From Streptomyces cinerochromogenes (GTDB lineage: Bacteria; Actinomycetota; Actinomycetes; Streptomycetales; Streptomycetaceae), in contig NZ_BMRM01000014.1 in assembly GCF_014648635.1 (NCBI RefSeq), forward strand, positions 1-64,000: DNA of 64,000 nucleotides. The letters run 5' to 3'. The position numbers and the translations under genes were made by a program. Positions 55,167 through 63,779 of this stretch are shown here, in pieces; within the stretch, counting starts at the first letter, position 1; each line of letters starts with the position of its first letter. Below the pieces are notes generated by a model. That model was not told the DNA's origin. It worked only from the letters and a program-made list of their open reading frames with translations, and made no database searches.

Positions 55167-56185
55167 CAGGAGTTGTCCAGCGGCAGCCCGGGAGGGTTGA
55201 CCTCCGACTTCGCCAGGGACTCGTTGGAGAGGTTGTAGGCGGCCAGCAGCTTGCCGTACTGCCCGTGCTCGATCAGGTAGTTGATGGCTTCGGCGACCGG
55301 CTCGGCGAGGTGGCTGTCCTTCTTGGCGGTGGCGGCGATCAGGCCCTGGAGCGTGGCGCCGGCGCCGGAGTAGGTGCCCGCGTTGCGGGTCGGCTGGGGG
55401 GTCCTGGCGGTCTGCCGGACACGGTAGGAGATCGTGGGGTTGGGGCCGAAGTAGGCGTCGATCTTGCCGCTCTTCAGGGCCAGGTTGATGGAGTTCTGGT
55501 CCGGGAAGTACTTGACGGTGAGCTTCTTGCCCTCCTTGGCGAGTCTCGCCTTCCACTCCAGCAGGATCTTCTCCTGGTTGGTGCCGGCGCCCACGCTGAC
55601 CGTCTTGCCGGCGAGGTTCTGGTAGCGGCCGTCGAAGTTCCAGGGGTTCTTCTTCAGCACCTCGAAGGCCAGGTTGTCCTTGCGGTAGGAGGCGAACTCG
55701 TACTTCTTCTTGCGCTCCTCGGTGACGGTGACGTTGGAGAAGGCGACGTCGACCTTCCCGCTGTCGATGCCGACGAAGAGGTTCTCCCAGGTCGAGTTCC
55801 TGATCTCGGGTTCGAGGCCGAGCACCGCGGCCACCAGGCGGCCGAGGTCGGGCTCGGAGCCGGTGAGGGTCTTCTGGTCGCTGCCCAGGAAGGTCAGCGG
55901 CGCGGATCCCGAGGGCAGGGCGCCGATGCCGATGACGAGCTTGCCCCTGCTGCGGACGGAGGCGGGCAGGTGGGCTCTGATGGACTTCACTTCGGAGACC
56001 TTCAGTGCGGTCTGGGTGGCGGCTCCGTTGGACAGCCTCCCCACGGTCACCGTGCCCGTGGTGTCGGTCGTGGCGGCGGCCTCGCTGTCACCACCGCAGG
56101 CGGTGAGGCCGCCGGCGAGGGAGAAGGCAGCGGTGGCCGCGGTGAGGCCGCGCAGGAGGCCGCGTCGGGAGAGGTGGCTGGGCAT
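55166..56185 (-). CDS. Polar amino acid ABC transporter substrate-binding lipoprotein
   Basis: 339 residues. Twin-arginine-like N-terminus (LSRRGLLRGL) and lipobox LTACG; SBP family 3 fold with GKLVIGIGALPSGSAPLTF, VDVAFSNVTVTEERKKKYEF and LKSGKIDAYFGPNPTI. The family binds cystine and other polar amino acids. With the downstream-facing partners (permease, ATPase) and sulfur neighbours, a cystine or organosulfur amino acid is likely. Confidence 0.93.
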   Translation of the reverse strand: MPSHLSRRGLLRGLTAATAAFSLAGGLTACGGDSEAAATTDTTGTVTVGRLSNGAATQTALKVSEVKSIRAHLPASVRSRGKLVIGIGALPSGSAPLTFLGSDQKTLTGSEPDLGRLVAAVLGLEPEIRNSTWENLFVGIDSGKVDVAFSNVTVTEERKKKYEFASYRKDNLAFEVLKKNPWNFDGRYQNLAGKTVSVGAGTNQEKILLEWKARLAKEGKKLTVKYFPDQNSINLALKSGKIDAYFGPNPTISYRVRQTARTPQPTRNAGTYSGAGATLQGLIAATAKKDSHLAEPVAEAINYLIEHGQYGKLLAAYNLSNESLAKSEVNPPGLPLDNS

Positions 56186-56270
56186 GGCTGTCCTTGTCGT
56201 TCGCAGAGGTGTTGACGGAGAGTCGTTGCGGGGTGCGTAGTGGAGGGCCCTCGAGTGAGGGCAAGTTCCG

Positions 56271-56319
56271 GAGCCGGTGCTGGTGCCGGAGCCGGTGCTG
56301 GTCCCGGAGCCGGAGCCGG
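56271..56319. repeat. Short GAGCCGGTGCTGGT repeats after the ATPase gene
   Basis: Near-identical 18-bp units GGAGCCGGTGCTGGTSCC occur at about 56270 and 56288, with a third partial copy reaching the ATPase stop. They lie in the 134-bp gap between the ATPase and binding-protein genes, where expression levels of the two could be separated. Confidence 0.55.
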
Positions 56320-57111
56320 TCAGAGCACCTTGCCGAGGAAGTCCCGGGTCCGCTGGTGCCGCGGGTGGTCCAGCACCTCGCCGGGCGGGCCCTGTTCGAC
56401 GATCCGGCCGCCGTCGATGAAGACGACCCGGTCGGCGACCTCGCGGGCGAAGCCGATCTCGTGGGTGACGATGACCAGGGTGGTGCCGCTGGTCGCCAGG
56501 TCCTTGATGACGGCCAGCACCTCGCCGACGAGTTCCGGGTCGAGTGCCGAGGTCGGTTCGTCGAAGAGGATGATCCCGGGCCGCAGGGCGAGGGCGCGGG
56601 CGATGGCGACGCGCTGCTGCTGGCCGCCGGACAACTGCCGGGGATAGGCGCCGGTCTTGTCGCCGAGGCCCACGCGGTCGAGCAGTTCGCGGGCCAGCGC
56701 CACGGCCGCCGCCCTGGTCAGCCGGCCCGTGGCGACGGGGGCGGCGGCGACGTTGTCGAGGACGGTCAGGTGCGGGAAGAGGTTGAAGTTCTGGAAGACG
56801 AAGCCGATCCGGCCGCGCTGGGCGAGGATGGCACGCTCACTGAGTTCCTTGAGCCGGTCCCCGTGCCGCTTCACCCCGATCAGCTCGCCGCCGACGCTGA
56901 CGTGACCGATCTCGGGCTTCTCCAGGTGGTTGATCATCCTGAGCAGCGTCGACTTGCCGGAGCCGGACGGCCCGAGGATCACCGTGACCTCGCCGGGGCG
57001 GACGGTCAGGTCGATGCCGTCGAGGACGCGGTGGGCGCCGTACCACTTGTGGACGCCGTGCACTTCGAGCGCGGCGGGGGCGGTCTCCGGGAGGGTCGGT
57101 GCGGTGGTCAT
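56320..57111 (-). CDS. Polar amino acid ABC transporter ATP-binding protein
   Basis: 263 residues. Walker A GPSGSGKST, signature LSGGQQQR, Walker B IILFDEPTSALD, and the His-loop VTHEIGFARE. It is the GlnQ/TcyC type. ATG overlaps the permease stop (ATGA). Confidence 0.94.
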   Translation of the reverse strand: MTTAPTLPETAPAALEVHGVHKWYGAHRVLDGIDLTVRPGEVTVILGPSGSGKSTLLRMINHLEKPEIGHVSVGGELIGVKRHGDRLKELSERAILAQRGRIGFVFQNFNLFPHLTVLDNVAAAPVATGRLTRAAAVALARELLDRVGLGDKTGAYPRQLSGGQQQRVAIARALALRPGIILFDEPTSALDPELVGEVLAVIKDLATSGTTLVIVTHEIGFAREVADRVVFIDGGRIVEQGPPGEVLDHPRHQRTRDFLGKVL

Positions 57112-58094
57112 ACGGCGGCCTCCCTGCGCAGCCGGTCACGCAGTGAGGCGAGGCCGGCCCGCGCCTTCTGCAAGGGCGTCGGCGGCAGGGTGCGGGTGGC
57201 GCCCCGGGCGTGGTACCGCTCGACGTAGAACTGGACGACGGACACGGCGCTGGTGAGGATCAGGTACCAGACGGTGGCGACCATCAGCAGCGGCACGACG
57301 TCACCGGGGTAGGTGCTGCTCATCGACTGGACGGTGCCGAAGATGTCGAGCAGGGACACGTAGAAGACCAGGGACGTGCTCTTGATGAGGCCGATCAGCT
57401 GGTTGACGTAGTTCGGGGTGATGGACCTCAGCGCCTGCGGGAAGACGATCCGGCGGAACTGGTAGCCCTTGGGCAGGCCGAGCGCGGCGGCCGCCTCGTG
57501 CTGTCCCTGGTCGACGGAGAGGATGCCGCCGCGCACCACCTCGGCCGCGTACGCCGCCTCGTTGAGGGTGAGGCCGATGACGGCGATCGTCATGTCGGTG
57601 GCCAGCTTCGACTCGTCGAAGGTGACGAAGGCGGGACCGAAGGGCACGCCGAGGCTCAAGGTCTTGTACAGGGCACTGAAGTTGTAGAGGAAGATCAGCA
57701 CCACGATCAGCGGTACGGAACGGAACAGCCAGGTGTACGTCCAGCTGACCGCGCGCAGCACCGGGCTGCCGGAGAGCCGGCCGAGGGCCAGCAGGATCCC
57801 GCCGAGGAGTCCCAGGACGGCGCTGAGCGCGGCGACTTCGAGGGTGACGAGGAGGCCGTCGAGGACGGTGGGGCGCAGGAACCAGTAGCGGAAGCGGTCC
57901 CACTGGTAGAAGGGGTTGGTGACCAGTCCGTGCAGGATCTGCGCGACGAGTACGAGGACGACGGCGGTGACGATCCACCGGCCGGGCCGGCGCAGCGGCT
58001 GAACGCGCTGTGCGGCCGCGGGTTTTGACGGTATGTCGGTCGGTGTCGGCGGCGCCTCGGCCAGCGAGACGGCGGCGCCCGGCGGTTCACTCAT
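57108..58094 (-). CDS. Polar amino acid ABC transporter permease
   Basis: 328 residues from ATG 58094 with GGAG 6 nt upstream. His/Glu/Gln-type permease: GLLVTLEVAALSAVLGLLGG, then WLFRSVPLIVVLIFLYN and the EAA loop EAAAALGLPKGYQFRRIVFP. It starts the importer operon (permease-ATPase-SBP-GNAT). A leader-peptide ORF lies ~170 bp upstream. Confidence 0.93.
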   Translation of the reverse strand: MSEPPGAAVSLAEAPPTPTDIPSKPAAAQRVQPLRRPGRWIVTAVVLVLVAQILHGLVTNPFYQWDRFRYWFLRPTVLDGLLVTLEVAALSAVLGLLGGILLALGRLSGSPVLRAVSWTYTWLFRSVPLIVVLIFLYNFSALYKTLSLGVPFGPAFVTFDESKLATDMTIAVIGLTLNEAAYAAEVVRGGILSVDQGQHEAAAALGLPKGYQFRRIVFPQALRSITPNYVNQLIGLIKSTSLVFYVSLLDIFGTVQSMSSTYPGDVVPLLMVATVWYLILTSAVSVVQFYVERYHARGATRTLPPTPLQKARAGLASLRDRLRREAAV

Positions 58095-58267
58095 GGCAGG
58101 CTCCGGCGGAGTCGGACACCCCCGGGAGCCGCGCACGGGCGGGCGTGGGCCACGGCGGCACTACGGCACGGGGCGGCGCACGGACGGGCACGGGACCGGG
58201 GGCTGGGGCGGACAACGGCACACCCGGGAACGGTGTGCGGCGGGAACGCGGGGGCTGGGAGGAGACG

Positions 58268-58417
58268 TCAGCCCTGACAGCGGGCAGAGCCCGGTGCGGT
58301 ACACAGTGCGCTGTTCACGCGGAGCAGGTCGACGGCACGGTCGGCGACGAGGAGACCGGCGTACGACGGTACGCAGCCCTGGGGGCGGCTCTCGGCCGTC
58401 CTGGGAGCTGCGTACAT
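58268..58417 (-). CDS. Putative cysteine-type leader peptide before the amino acid transporter
   Basis: 49 codons, ATG start with weak AGGTGA. It contains VADRAVDLLRVNSALCTA and ends ARCQG, so it carries two cysteines after the shared D-L-x-R-V-x-S-A-L-C motif. It precedes the permease gene by ~170 bp. Confidence 0.6.
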   Translation of the reverse strand: MYAAPRTAESRPQGCVPSYAGLLVADRAVDLLRVNSALCTAPGSARCQG

Positions 58418-58638
58418 GGCGTCACCTGTCACTGTTCCGGGCCCCGGGGGGCCTCGCGCTTACCGAAACGTCATCCGGTCCGGTCGTCACCTGGGGCACC
58501 CCACCGCGGTGCGAGGGTTGCCGGTCAGCGAGCCAGGGCTTGGCGCTGACGCTCATGACCGTTCTTGAGCCGTAAGTAAGGCAGTTGCCCGTGCGATTGT
58601 CAACGGCCGTCCGCCCACTGGACACCGGCGACCCGCTC

Positions 58639-59526
58639 TCACCTGCGGGAAGCGTCCGGGGTTTCCGCGGCGTGGCCCATCCAGTCCAGGATCTGGACAG
58701 CGGCTCCGGCGGCCTCCAGGCCCTGGCAGCGGCCGTGGTGGCGGCGGGCGATGCCGTCGAGGTCGAGGTGGCGGCCGAACGCGGGGTGCGCGGCCAGCCG
58801 TCGGGCGTAGGCCCACAGGGCGCGGTGGCCGGCGATGCGGTGCACCGCGGAGGCGTCGAGGTGGCAGCGGTGGACGGTGTCGAGCTGCACGAGGGTCACC
58901 CACAGCTCGATGTCGGCGGCGGTGAGCCGGTCGTCGGCGAGGTACGACTCCCCGTCCAGCCGTCGCTCCAGCCGGCCGAGGGTGTCGAGCAGCACGTCGA
59001 GGGCGGCGGCCCGCTCGGCCGGGCCGGCACCGGCCTGTCCCGCGCGCTGTGCGGCCTCCTCGATGCCCTCGGCGCACATGCGCTCGACGGCCTCGATCAC
59101 GGACTCCAGCCCGGAGGGGTACAGGCGGGCGCCGCCGCCCGGCCGGAACCGGTCCAGGTCGCGCAGGATGTCGGGCGTGTGGGTGCTGACGATGCGTCCG
59201 GACCAGTCGTCGCTGAGCACGGGTCCGAGCGCCGGTCCGGTGTAGTGGTGGGCGCCGGCCTCGTACAGCGGGCGCAGGGCCGAATGGCCGCCGTCGGGAC
59301 AGTCCGGGACGGCGGGCAGGAGGGTGACCGGACAGTCGGCGTCCAGGCCGAGCAGGCTGTGGCCGACGGCGAGGCGCAGCCCGTCGGGGCAGGCGGTGGA
59401 GAGATGGAGCCGGTAGCGGTGCGGCACGGCGTAGTGGCCGCTGCGCGCGTCCCGGCCGATCCGGCCCCGGAAGACGGGGGCGGTACGGCGGGCGGACGGG
59501 ACGGCGGCGAGCGGAGTGATGGACAT
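58639..59526 (-). CDS. Glutathionyl-hydroquinone reductase-like (Xi-class GST, YqjG/ECM4) protein
   Basis: 295 residues from ATG 59526 with GGGGAG upstream. The thioredoxin-like N-terminal domain has RYRLHLSTACPDGLRLAVGH; relatives read CPWAHR at the active site, here CPDGLR, cysteine kept. The C-terminal helical domain has DGESYLADDRLTAADIELWV and HPAFGRHLDLDGIARRHHG, as in YqjG. Those enzymes reduce glutathionyl-hydroquinones. Streptomyces use mycothiol rather than glutathione, so the thiol partner differs. A leader-peptide ORF lies 77 bp upstream. Confidence 0.88.
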   Translation of the reverse strand: MSITPLAAVPSARRTAPVFRGRIGRDARSGHYAVPHRYRLHLSTACPDGLRLAVGHSLLGLDADCPVTLLPAVPDCPDGGHSALRPLYEAGAHHYTGPALGPVLSDDWSGRIVSTHTPDILRDLDRFRPGGGARLYPSGLESVIEAVERMCAEGIEEAAQRAGQAGAGPAERAAALDVLLDTLGRLERRLDGESYLADDRLTAADIELWVTLVQLDTVHRCHLDASAVHRIAGHRALWAYARRLAAHPAFGRHLDLDGIARRHHGRCQGLEAAGAAVQILDWMGHAAETPDASRR

Positions 59527-59603
59527 GCGTCTCCCCGGATGGTGGGCGTGCGGACGGACGCGCCGGCGCGTACTGGGCCGGTCGGCGGGGGTGGGGGCCC
59601 GGG

Positions 59604-59726
59604 TCAGCGGTGGCGGCTGATCGCGCTGCAGACGCGCTGCAGGTCGATGTGGCGGCGGGAGGTCAACAGGGGGGCGCGCAACGGCGTCCGGCCCGTACGG
59701 CCGGTGCCCGTCGCGAGGCGCGTCAT
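59604..59726 (-). CDS. Putative cysteine-type leader peptide before the GST-like gene
   Basis: 40 codons, ATG start with AGGTAGGG upstream. It ends SRRHIDLQRVCSAISRHR. Compared with the leader at 54232, the terminal Cys is replaced by Ser but a Cys occurs three residues after the shared Arg-Val. Same length and MTR start as that leader. Confidence 0.7.
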   Translation of the reverse strand: MTRLATGTGRTGRTPLRAPLLTSRRHIDLQRVCSAISRHR

Positions 59727-59945
59727 GATTCCCTACCTGTTCACTAGGATTCCCTCCCTGGAGTGTCGATCCGGGGTGGTACGACGTCAAGAGGGTGTGC
59801 GCGCCGGAAGCTTGACCGGAGCACGAGCCGACCGGGATCCGGGCCGACCGGGGGGGGCGGGGCCGGCCGGGACGCGGCGCCGACCAGGACGCGGACCCGA
59901 CCGGGACGCGGGGTCGGCGCGGGGGACTCCTCACCTGGAGGAACA

Positions 59946-59960
59946 TGTGACATAGTACTG
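59946..59960 (+). promoter_or_regulatory. Operator-like element, hydroxyproline operon copy 1
   Basis: TGTGACATAGTACTG lies directly before the GTG of the first operon gene. It matches 14 of 15 bases of the element on the opposite strand at 62833-62847. It overlaps where a -10 element would be for a leaderless message. Confidence 0.65.
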
Positions 59961-59962
59961 CC

Positions 59963-61123
59963 GTGACGAAGCGACTGACCTGCGATGTCGTGGTCGTCGG
60001 GGCCGGGATGGTGGGCGCCGCCTGTGCGTGGTACGCCGTGCGCGCCGGGCTCGACGTGCGCCTCGTGGACCGGGGCCCGGTGTCGGGCGGCACCACCGGC
60101 GCCGGCGAGGGAAACCTGCTCGTCTCCGACAAGGAACCGGGCCCGGAACTCGAACTGGCCCTGCTGTCCGCCCGGTTGTGGGCCGAGCTGGCGCGGGAGC
60201 ACGGCGCCGCGATCGAGTACGAACCCAAGGGCGGCCTCGTGGTCGCCTCCACTGCCCCGGCCCTGGACGCCCTGCGGGACTTCGCGGCGGGCCAGCGCGA
60301 CGCCGGCGTCACGGCCGTACCCGTCGACGGCGGCCGACTCGCCGAGCTGGAACCGCGTTTGGCGCCGGGGATGGCGGGCGGTGTGCACTACCCGCAGGAC
60401 GCCCAGGTCATGCCCGCGCTGGCCGCCGCACACCTGGCCCGCGCCTCCGGTGCCGCCCTGCACCCCGGGCAGGCCGTGACCGGGGTGCTGCGGACGGCGG
60501 ACGGCACGGTGTACGGCGTCCGCACCGACCGGGGCGAGATCCACGCACCGGCGGTGGTGAACGCGGCCGGCACCTGGGGCGGCGACCTCGCCGCGCTCGC
60601 CGGCGTCCGGCTGCCGGTCCTGCCGCGGCGCGGGTTCGTGCTGGTCACCGAGCCGCTGCCGCGGATGGTCCGGCACAAGGTGTACGCCGCGGACTACGTG
60701 GCCGACGTGGCCAGCGACTCGGCCGCCCTGCGCAGTTCGCCGGTGGTGGAGGGCACGGCCGCCGGCCCGGTGCTGATCGGTGCCACGCGGGAACGGGTGG
60801 GCTTCGACCGCTCGCTGTCGCTGGACGCGGTACGGGCGCTCGCGGCCGGGGCGGTCGGCCTGTTCCCGTTCCTGGAGCGGGTCCGCGCGCTGCGGACGTA
60901 CGCGGGCTTCCGGCCGTACCTGCCCGACCACCTGCCGGCGATCGGCCCCGACCCGCGGGCGCCCGGCCTGTTCCACGCCTGCGGGCACGAGGGCGCCGGC
61001 ATCGGACTCGCCCCCGGCACCGGGCGGTTGATCGCGCAGGCGCTCACCGGGAAGGCACCCGAGCTGGATCTCACGCCGTTCCGCCCGGAGCGGTTCGACA
61101 CCGATGGAGGCGACGCCCGGTGA
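59963..61123 (+). CDS. FAD-dependent D-hydroxyproline/D-amino acid dehydrogenase, beta-type subunit
   Basis: 386 residues of the DAAO/sarcosine oxidase-beta family. FAD motif VVVVGAGMVGAACAWYAVRA, then GTTGAGEGNLLVSDKE and the C-terminal GHEGAGIGLAPGTGRLIA. With the next two overlapping genes it forms a heterotrimeric dehydrogenase of the kind that oxidises cis-4-hydroxy-D-proline. GTG 59963 is the only start after the in-frame TGA; the nearest GGAGG is ~20 nt away, so the gene may be leaderless. Its stop overlaps the small FeS subunit start. Confidence 0.9.
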   Translation: MTKRLTCDVVVVGAGMVGAACAWYAVRAGLDVRLVDRGPVSGGTTGAGEGNLLVSDKEPGPELELALLSARLWAELAREHGAAIEYEPKGGLVVASTAPALDALRDFAAGQRDAGVTAVPVDGGRLAELEPRLAPGMAGGVHYPQDAQVMPALAAAHLARASGAALHPGQAVTGVLRTADGTVYGVRTDRGEIHAPAVVNAAGTWGGDLAALAGVRLPVLPRRGFVLVTEPLPRMVRHKVYAADYVADVASDSAALRSSPVVEGTAAGPVLIGATRERVGFDRSLSLDAVRALAAGAVGLFPFLERVRALRTYAGFRPYLPDHLPAIGPDPRAPGLFHACGHEGAGIGLAPGTGRLIAQALTGKAPELDLTPFRPERFDTDGGDAR

Positions 61124-61422
61124 ATCCGCTGAAGTCGGCCCGCGCCCGCCCGGGCGAGACCTGCACCGTCAGCTTCGACGGCCGGCCCCTGCCGGCGCTG
61201 CCGGGCCAGACGGTCGCGGCGGCGCTGTGGGCGGCGGGCGTGACGGCCTGGCGCAGCACGCGCGGCACCGGCGAGCCGCGCGGGGTGTTCTGCGGGATCG
61301 GGGTCTGCTTCGACTGCCTGGTGACCGTCAACGGCCGCCCGAACCAACGGGCCTGCCTCGTGCCGGTGCGCCCGGGAGACGTGATCCGCACACAGGAAGG
61401 GACGGGCCACGGCGATGACTGA
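61120..61422 (+). CDS. [2Fe-2S] small subunit of the hydroxyproline dehydrogenase
   Basis: 100 residues. Ferredoxin-like cysteines in FCGIGVCFDCLVTVNG and ACLVPVRPGD (C-x4-C-x2-C...C) bind [2Fe-2S]. GTG overlaps the upstream stop (GTGA), and its end overlaps the next ATG by 8 bp. It links the FAD dehydrogenase to the large FAD/NAD subunit. Confidence 0.92.
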   Translation: MNPLKSARARPGETCTVSFDGRPLPALPGQTVAAALWAAGVTAWRSTRGTGEPRGVFCGIGVCFDCLVTVNGRPNQRACLVPVRPGDVIRTQEGTGHGDD

Positions 61423-62812
61423 ACCACCGCGACTCACCGTCGTCGGCGCGGGCCCCGCGGGCCTCGCCGGGGCGCTGGCGGCAGCGGCACGAGGCGTCCG
61501 GGTGACCCTGGTCGACGCGGCCGAGCAGGCCGGCGGGCAGTTCTACCGGCAGCCCGCCCCGGCCCTCGGCGCACGCCGGCCGCAGGCCCTGCACCACCAG
61601 TGGCGCACCTGGGAGCGGCTGCGGGACGCGCTGGCCCGGCACCGCGCGGCCGGCCGGATCACCCACCTGACCGATCATCACGTCTGGTGCCTGGAGCGGG
61701 AGTCGGATGCCGGACCGGTCACCGTGCACGCCCTGCGCGGCCCCGCGCAGGAGGTGGGCGTCACCGTCCGGGCCGACGCCGTGCTGCTCGCCACCGGCGG
61801 GTACGAGCGGGTGCTGCCCTTCCCGGGCTGGACGCTGCCGGGGGTCGTCACGGCGGGCGGCGCGCAGGCCATGCTCAAGGGCGGCCTGGTGCTGCCCGGC
61901 CGGACGGTGGTGGTGGCCGGGACCGGGCCGCTGCTGCTGCCGGTGGCCACCGGGCTCGCCGCGGCCGGCGCCCGGGTCGCCGCGCTGGTCGAGTCCGCCG
62001 ATCCGGCCGCGCTGTTGCGCCGGGCGCCCGCCCTGGCCGCGCAGCCCGGAAAGCTCGCCGAGGGCGCCGGATACGCGGCCCGGCTGCTCCGGCACGGTGT
62101 GCGCACCCTGGCCCGGCACACCGTCGTCGCGGCGCACGGCACCGGCCGGCTGGAGGCGGTCACGGTGGCCGCGCTCGACCGGGACGGCCGGCTCCGGCCC
62201 GGCAGCGCCCGGCGCATCCCCTGCGACACCCTCGCCGTCGGCCACGGCATGCTGCCGCACACCGACCTCGCCGAGACCCTCGGCTGCACCCTGTCCGGCA
62301 CCGCCGTACGGGTCGACGCCGAGCAGCGCACCGACGTCCCCGGTGTCTGGGCCGCCGGGGAGGCCACCGGTGTCGGCGGCGCGGCGCTGGCGCTGGCCGA
62401 GGGCCACATCGCCGGCCGCTCGGCCGCCGCCCGGCTGCACGGCACCACCCCCGACCCGGGCCGCTGGGCCGCCGCCGACCGGGCCAGGACCCGGCTGCGG
62501 GAGTTCGCCACGGCCCTGGACGACGTGTACGCCCCGCCGGCGGGCTGGGCGGACCGGGTCCCGGACGGCACGGTGGTGTGCCGCTGCGAGGAGGTCACCG
62601 CCGGACAGGTGCGGGATGCCGCCGGCACGCTGGGCGCCGGGGACCTGCGCACGGTGAAGCTGCTCACCCGGGCCGGGATGGGCTGGTGCCAGGGCCGGAT
62701 GTGCGGGCCCGCGGTGGCGGGCCTGGCCGGCTGCCCGCTCACCGCCGGACGCCGGCCGTTCGCCCGGCCGGTACCGCTGGGCGTCCTGGCCGCCCTGCCG
62801 GAGAAGGAGTGA
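61415..62812 (+). CDS. FAD/NAD(P) large subunit with BFD-like [2Fe-2S] domain
   Basis: 465 residues. Dinucleotide sites LTVVGAGPAGLAGALAAAAR and VVVAGTGPLLLPVATGLA; C-terminal BFD-type cysteine cluster VCRCEEVTAGQVRDA and GWCQGRMCGP. It completes the three-subunit dehydrogenase similar to sarcosine oxidase alpha and opine/hydroxyproline dehydrogenases. It ends 58 bp before the DapA-type gene, where a second operator-like element sits. Confidence 0.92.
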   Translation: MTEPPRLTVVGAGPAGLAGALAAAARGVRVTLVDAAEQAGGQFYRQPAPALGARRPQALHHQWRTWERLRDALARHRAAGRITHLTDHHVWCLERESDAGPVTVHALRGPAQEVGVTVRADAVLLATGGYERVLPFPGWTLPGVVTAGGAQAMLKGGLVLPGRTVVVAGTGPLLLPVATGLAAAGARVAALVESADPAALLRRAPALAAQPGKLAEGAGYAARLLRHGVRTLARHTVVAAHGTGRLEAVTVAALDRDGRLRPGSARRIPCDTLAVGHGMLPHTDLAETLGCTLSGTAVRVDAEQRTDVPGVWAAGEATGVGGAALALAEGHIAGRSAAARLHGTTPDPGRWAAADRARTRLREFATALDDVYAPPAGWADRVPDGTVVCRCEEVTAGQVRDAAGTLGAGDLRTVKLLTRAGMGWCQGRMCGPAVAGLAGCPLTAGRRPFARPVPLGVLAALPEKE

Positions 62813-62832
62813 GACCGGCACCCTTGACCGCT

Positions 62833-62847
62833 CAGTAATATGTCACA
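62833..62847 (-). promoter_or_regulatory. Operator-like element, hydroxyproline operon copy 2
   Basis: On the minus strand TGTGACATATTACTG, one mismatch from copy 1. A flanking inverted repeat CAGTA...TACTG (62833-62855) surrounds it. TTGACC (62824-62829) could be a -35 element, which would put the element within the promoter of the DapA-type gene. Confidence 0.6.
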
Positions 62848-62870
62848 CGCTACTGAATGAGGGATCACCC

Positions 62871-63767
62871 ATGTCCGAGGCACAGCACCGTCCCTGGCGC
62901 GGCATCCTCGTCGCCACCGCCCTCCCCCTGCGCTCCGACCTCTCGGTCGATCACGACCGCTACGCCGAGCACTGCGCCTGGCTCGTCGCGAACGGCTGCG
63001 ACGGTGTCGTGCCGAACGGCTCGCTCGGCGAGTACCAGGTGCTCACCCCTGAGGAGCGGGCCCGGGTGGTGGAGACGGCCGTGGCCGCGATCGGCGGTGA
63101 GCGGGTGATGCCGGGGGTCGCCGCCTACGGCTCGGCCGAGGCCCGCCGCTGGGCGGAGCAGGCGGGCGAGGCCGGCTGTGCGGCGGTGATGCTGCTGCCG
63201 CCCAACGCCTACCGTGCCGACGAGCGGTCGGTGCTCGCGCACTACGCGGAGGTCGCGGAGGCGGGCCTGCCCGTGGTGGCGTACAACAACCCGATCGACA
63301 CCAAGGTCGACCTGGTGCCCGAACTCCTCGCCCGGCTGCACGGCGAGGGACTCGTGCAGGCCGTCAAGGAGTTCTCCGGTGACGTCCGCCGCGCCTACCG
63401 CATCGCCGAACTCGCCCCGGAGCTGGACCTGTTGATCGGCGCCGACGACGTACTGCTGGAGCTGGCGGTGGCCGGCGCCAAGGGCTGGGTGGCCGGCTAT
63501 CCGAACGCGCTCCCGCGGGCCTCGGCGGAGCTGTACCGCGCCGCGCTGGCCGGTGACCTCACCACCGCGCTCCCCCTGTACCGGCAGCTGCACCCACTGC
63601 TGCGCTGGGACTCGAAGGTGGAGTTCGTGCAGGCGATCAAGCTGTCCATGGACGTCGTCGGGCGGTACGGCGGCCCGGTGCGGCCGCCGCGGGTGCCGCT
63701 GCTGCCCGAGCAGGAGGCCGCGGTCCGCGCGGCCACCGAGAAGGCCGTCGCCGCGGGCCTCGCGTAA
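62871..63767 (+). CDS. DapA-family lyase, probable 1-pyrroline-4-hydroxy-2-carboxylate deaminase
   Basis: 298 residues, DHDPS/NAL fold. Schiff-base lysine in VQAVKEFSGDVRR and the tyrosine in LPVVAYNNP are in place; NGSLGEYQVLTPEER is the usual loop. In hydroxyproline degradation a member of this family deaminates pyrroline-4-hydroxy-2-carboxylate to 2-oxoglutarate semialdehyde. The flanking dehydrogenase and epimerase genes support that role over lysine biosynthesis. ATG has GAGGG ~7 nt upstream. Confidence 0.9.
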   Translation: MSEAQHRPWRGILVATALPLRSDLSVDHDRYAEHCAWLVANGCDGVVPNGSLGEYQVLTPEERARVVETAVAAIGGERVMPGVAAYGSAEARRWAEQAGEAGCAAVMLLPPNAYRADERSVLAHYAEVAEAGLPVVAYNNPIDTKVDLVPELLARLHGEGLVQAVKEFSGDVRRAYRIAELAPELDLLIGADDVLLELAVAGAKGWVAGYPNALPRASAELYRAALAGDLTTALPLYRQLHPLLRWDSKVEFVQAIKLSMDVVGRYGGPVRPPRVPLLPEQEAAVRAATEKAVAAGLA

Positions 63768-63779
63768 GGGAGCCGGACC

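Noticed and set aside
59848..59880. G-rich tract with possible G-quadruplex potential
   Set aside because: Runs are short and interrupted; such tracts are common in this GC-rich DNA.
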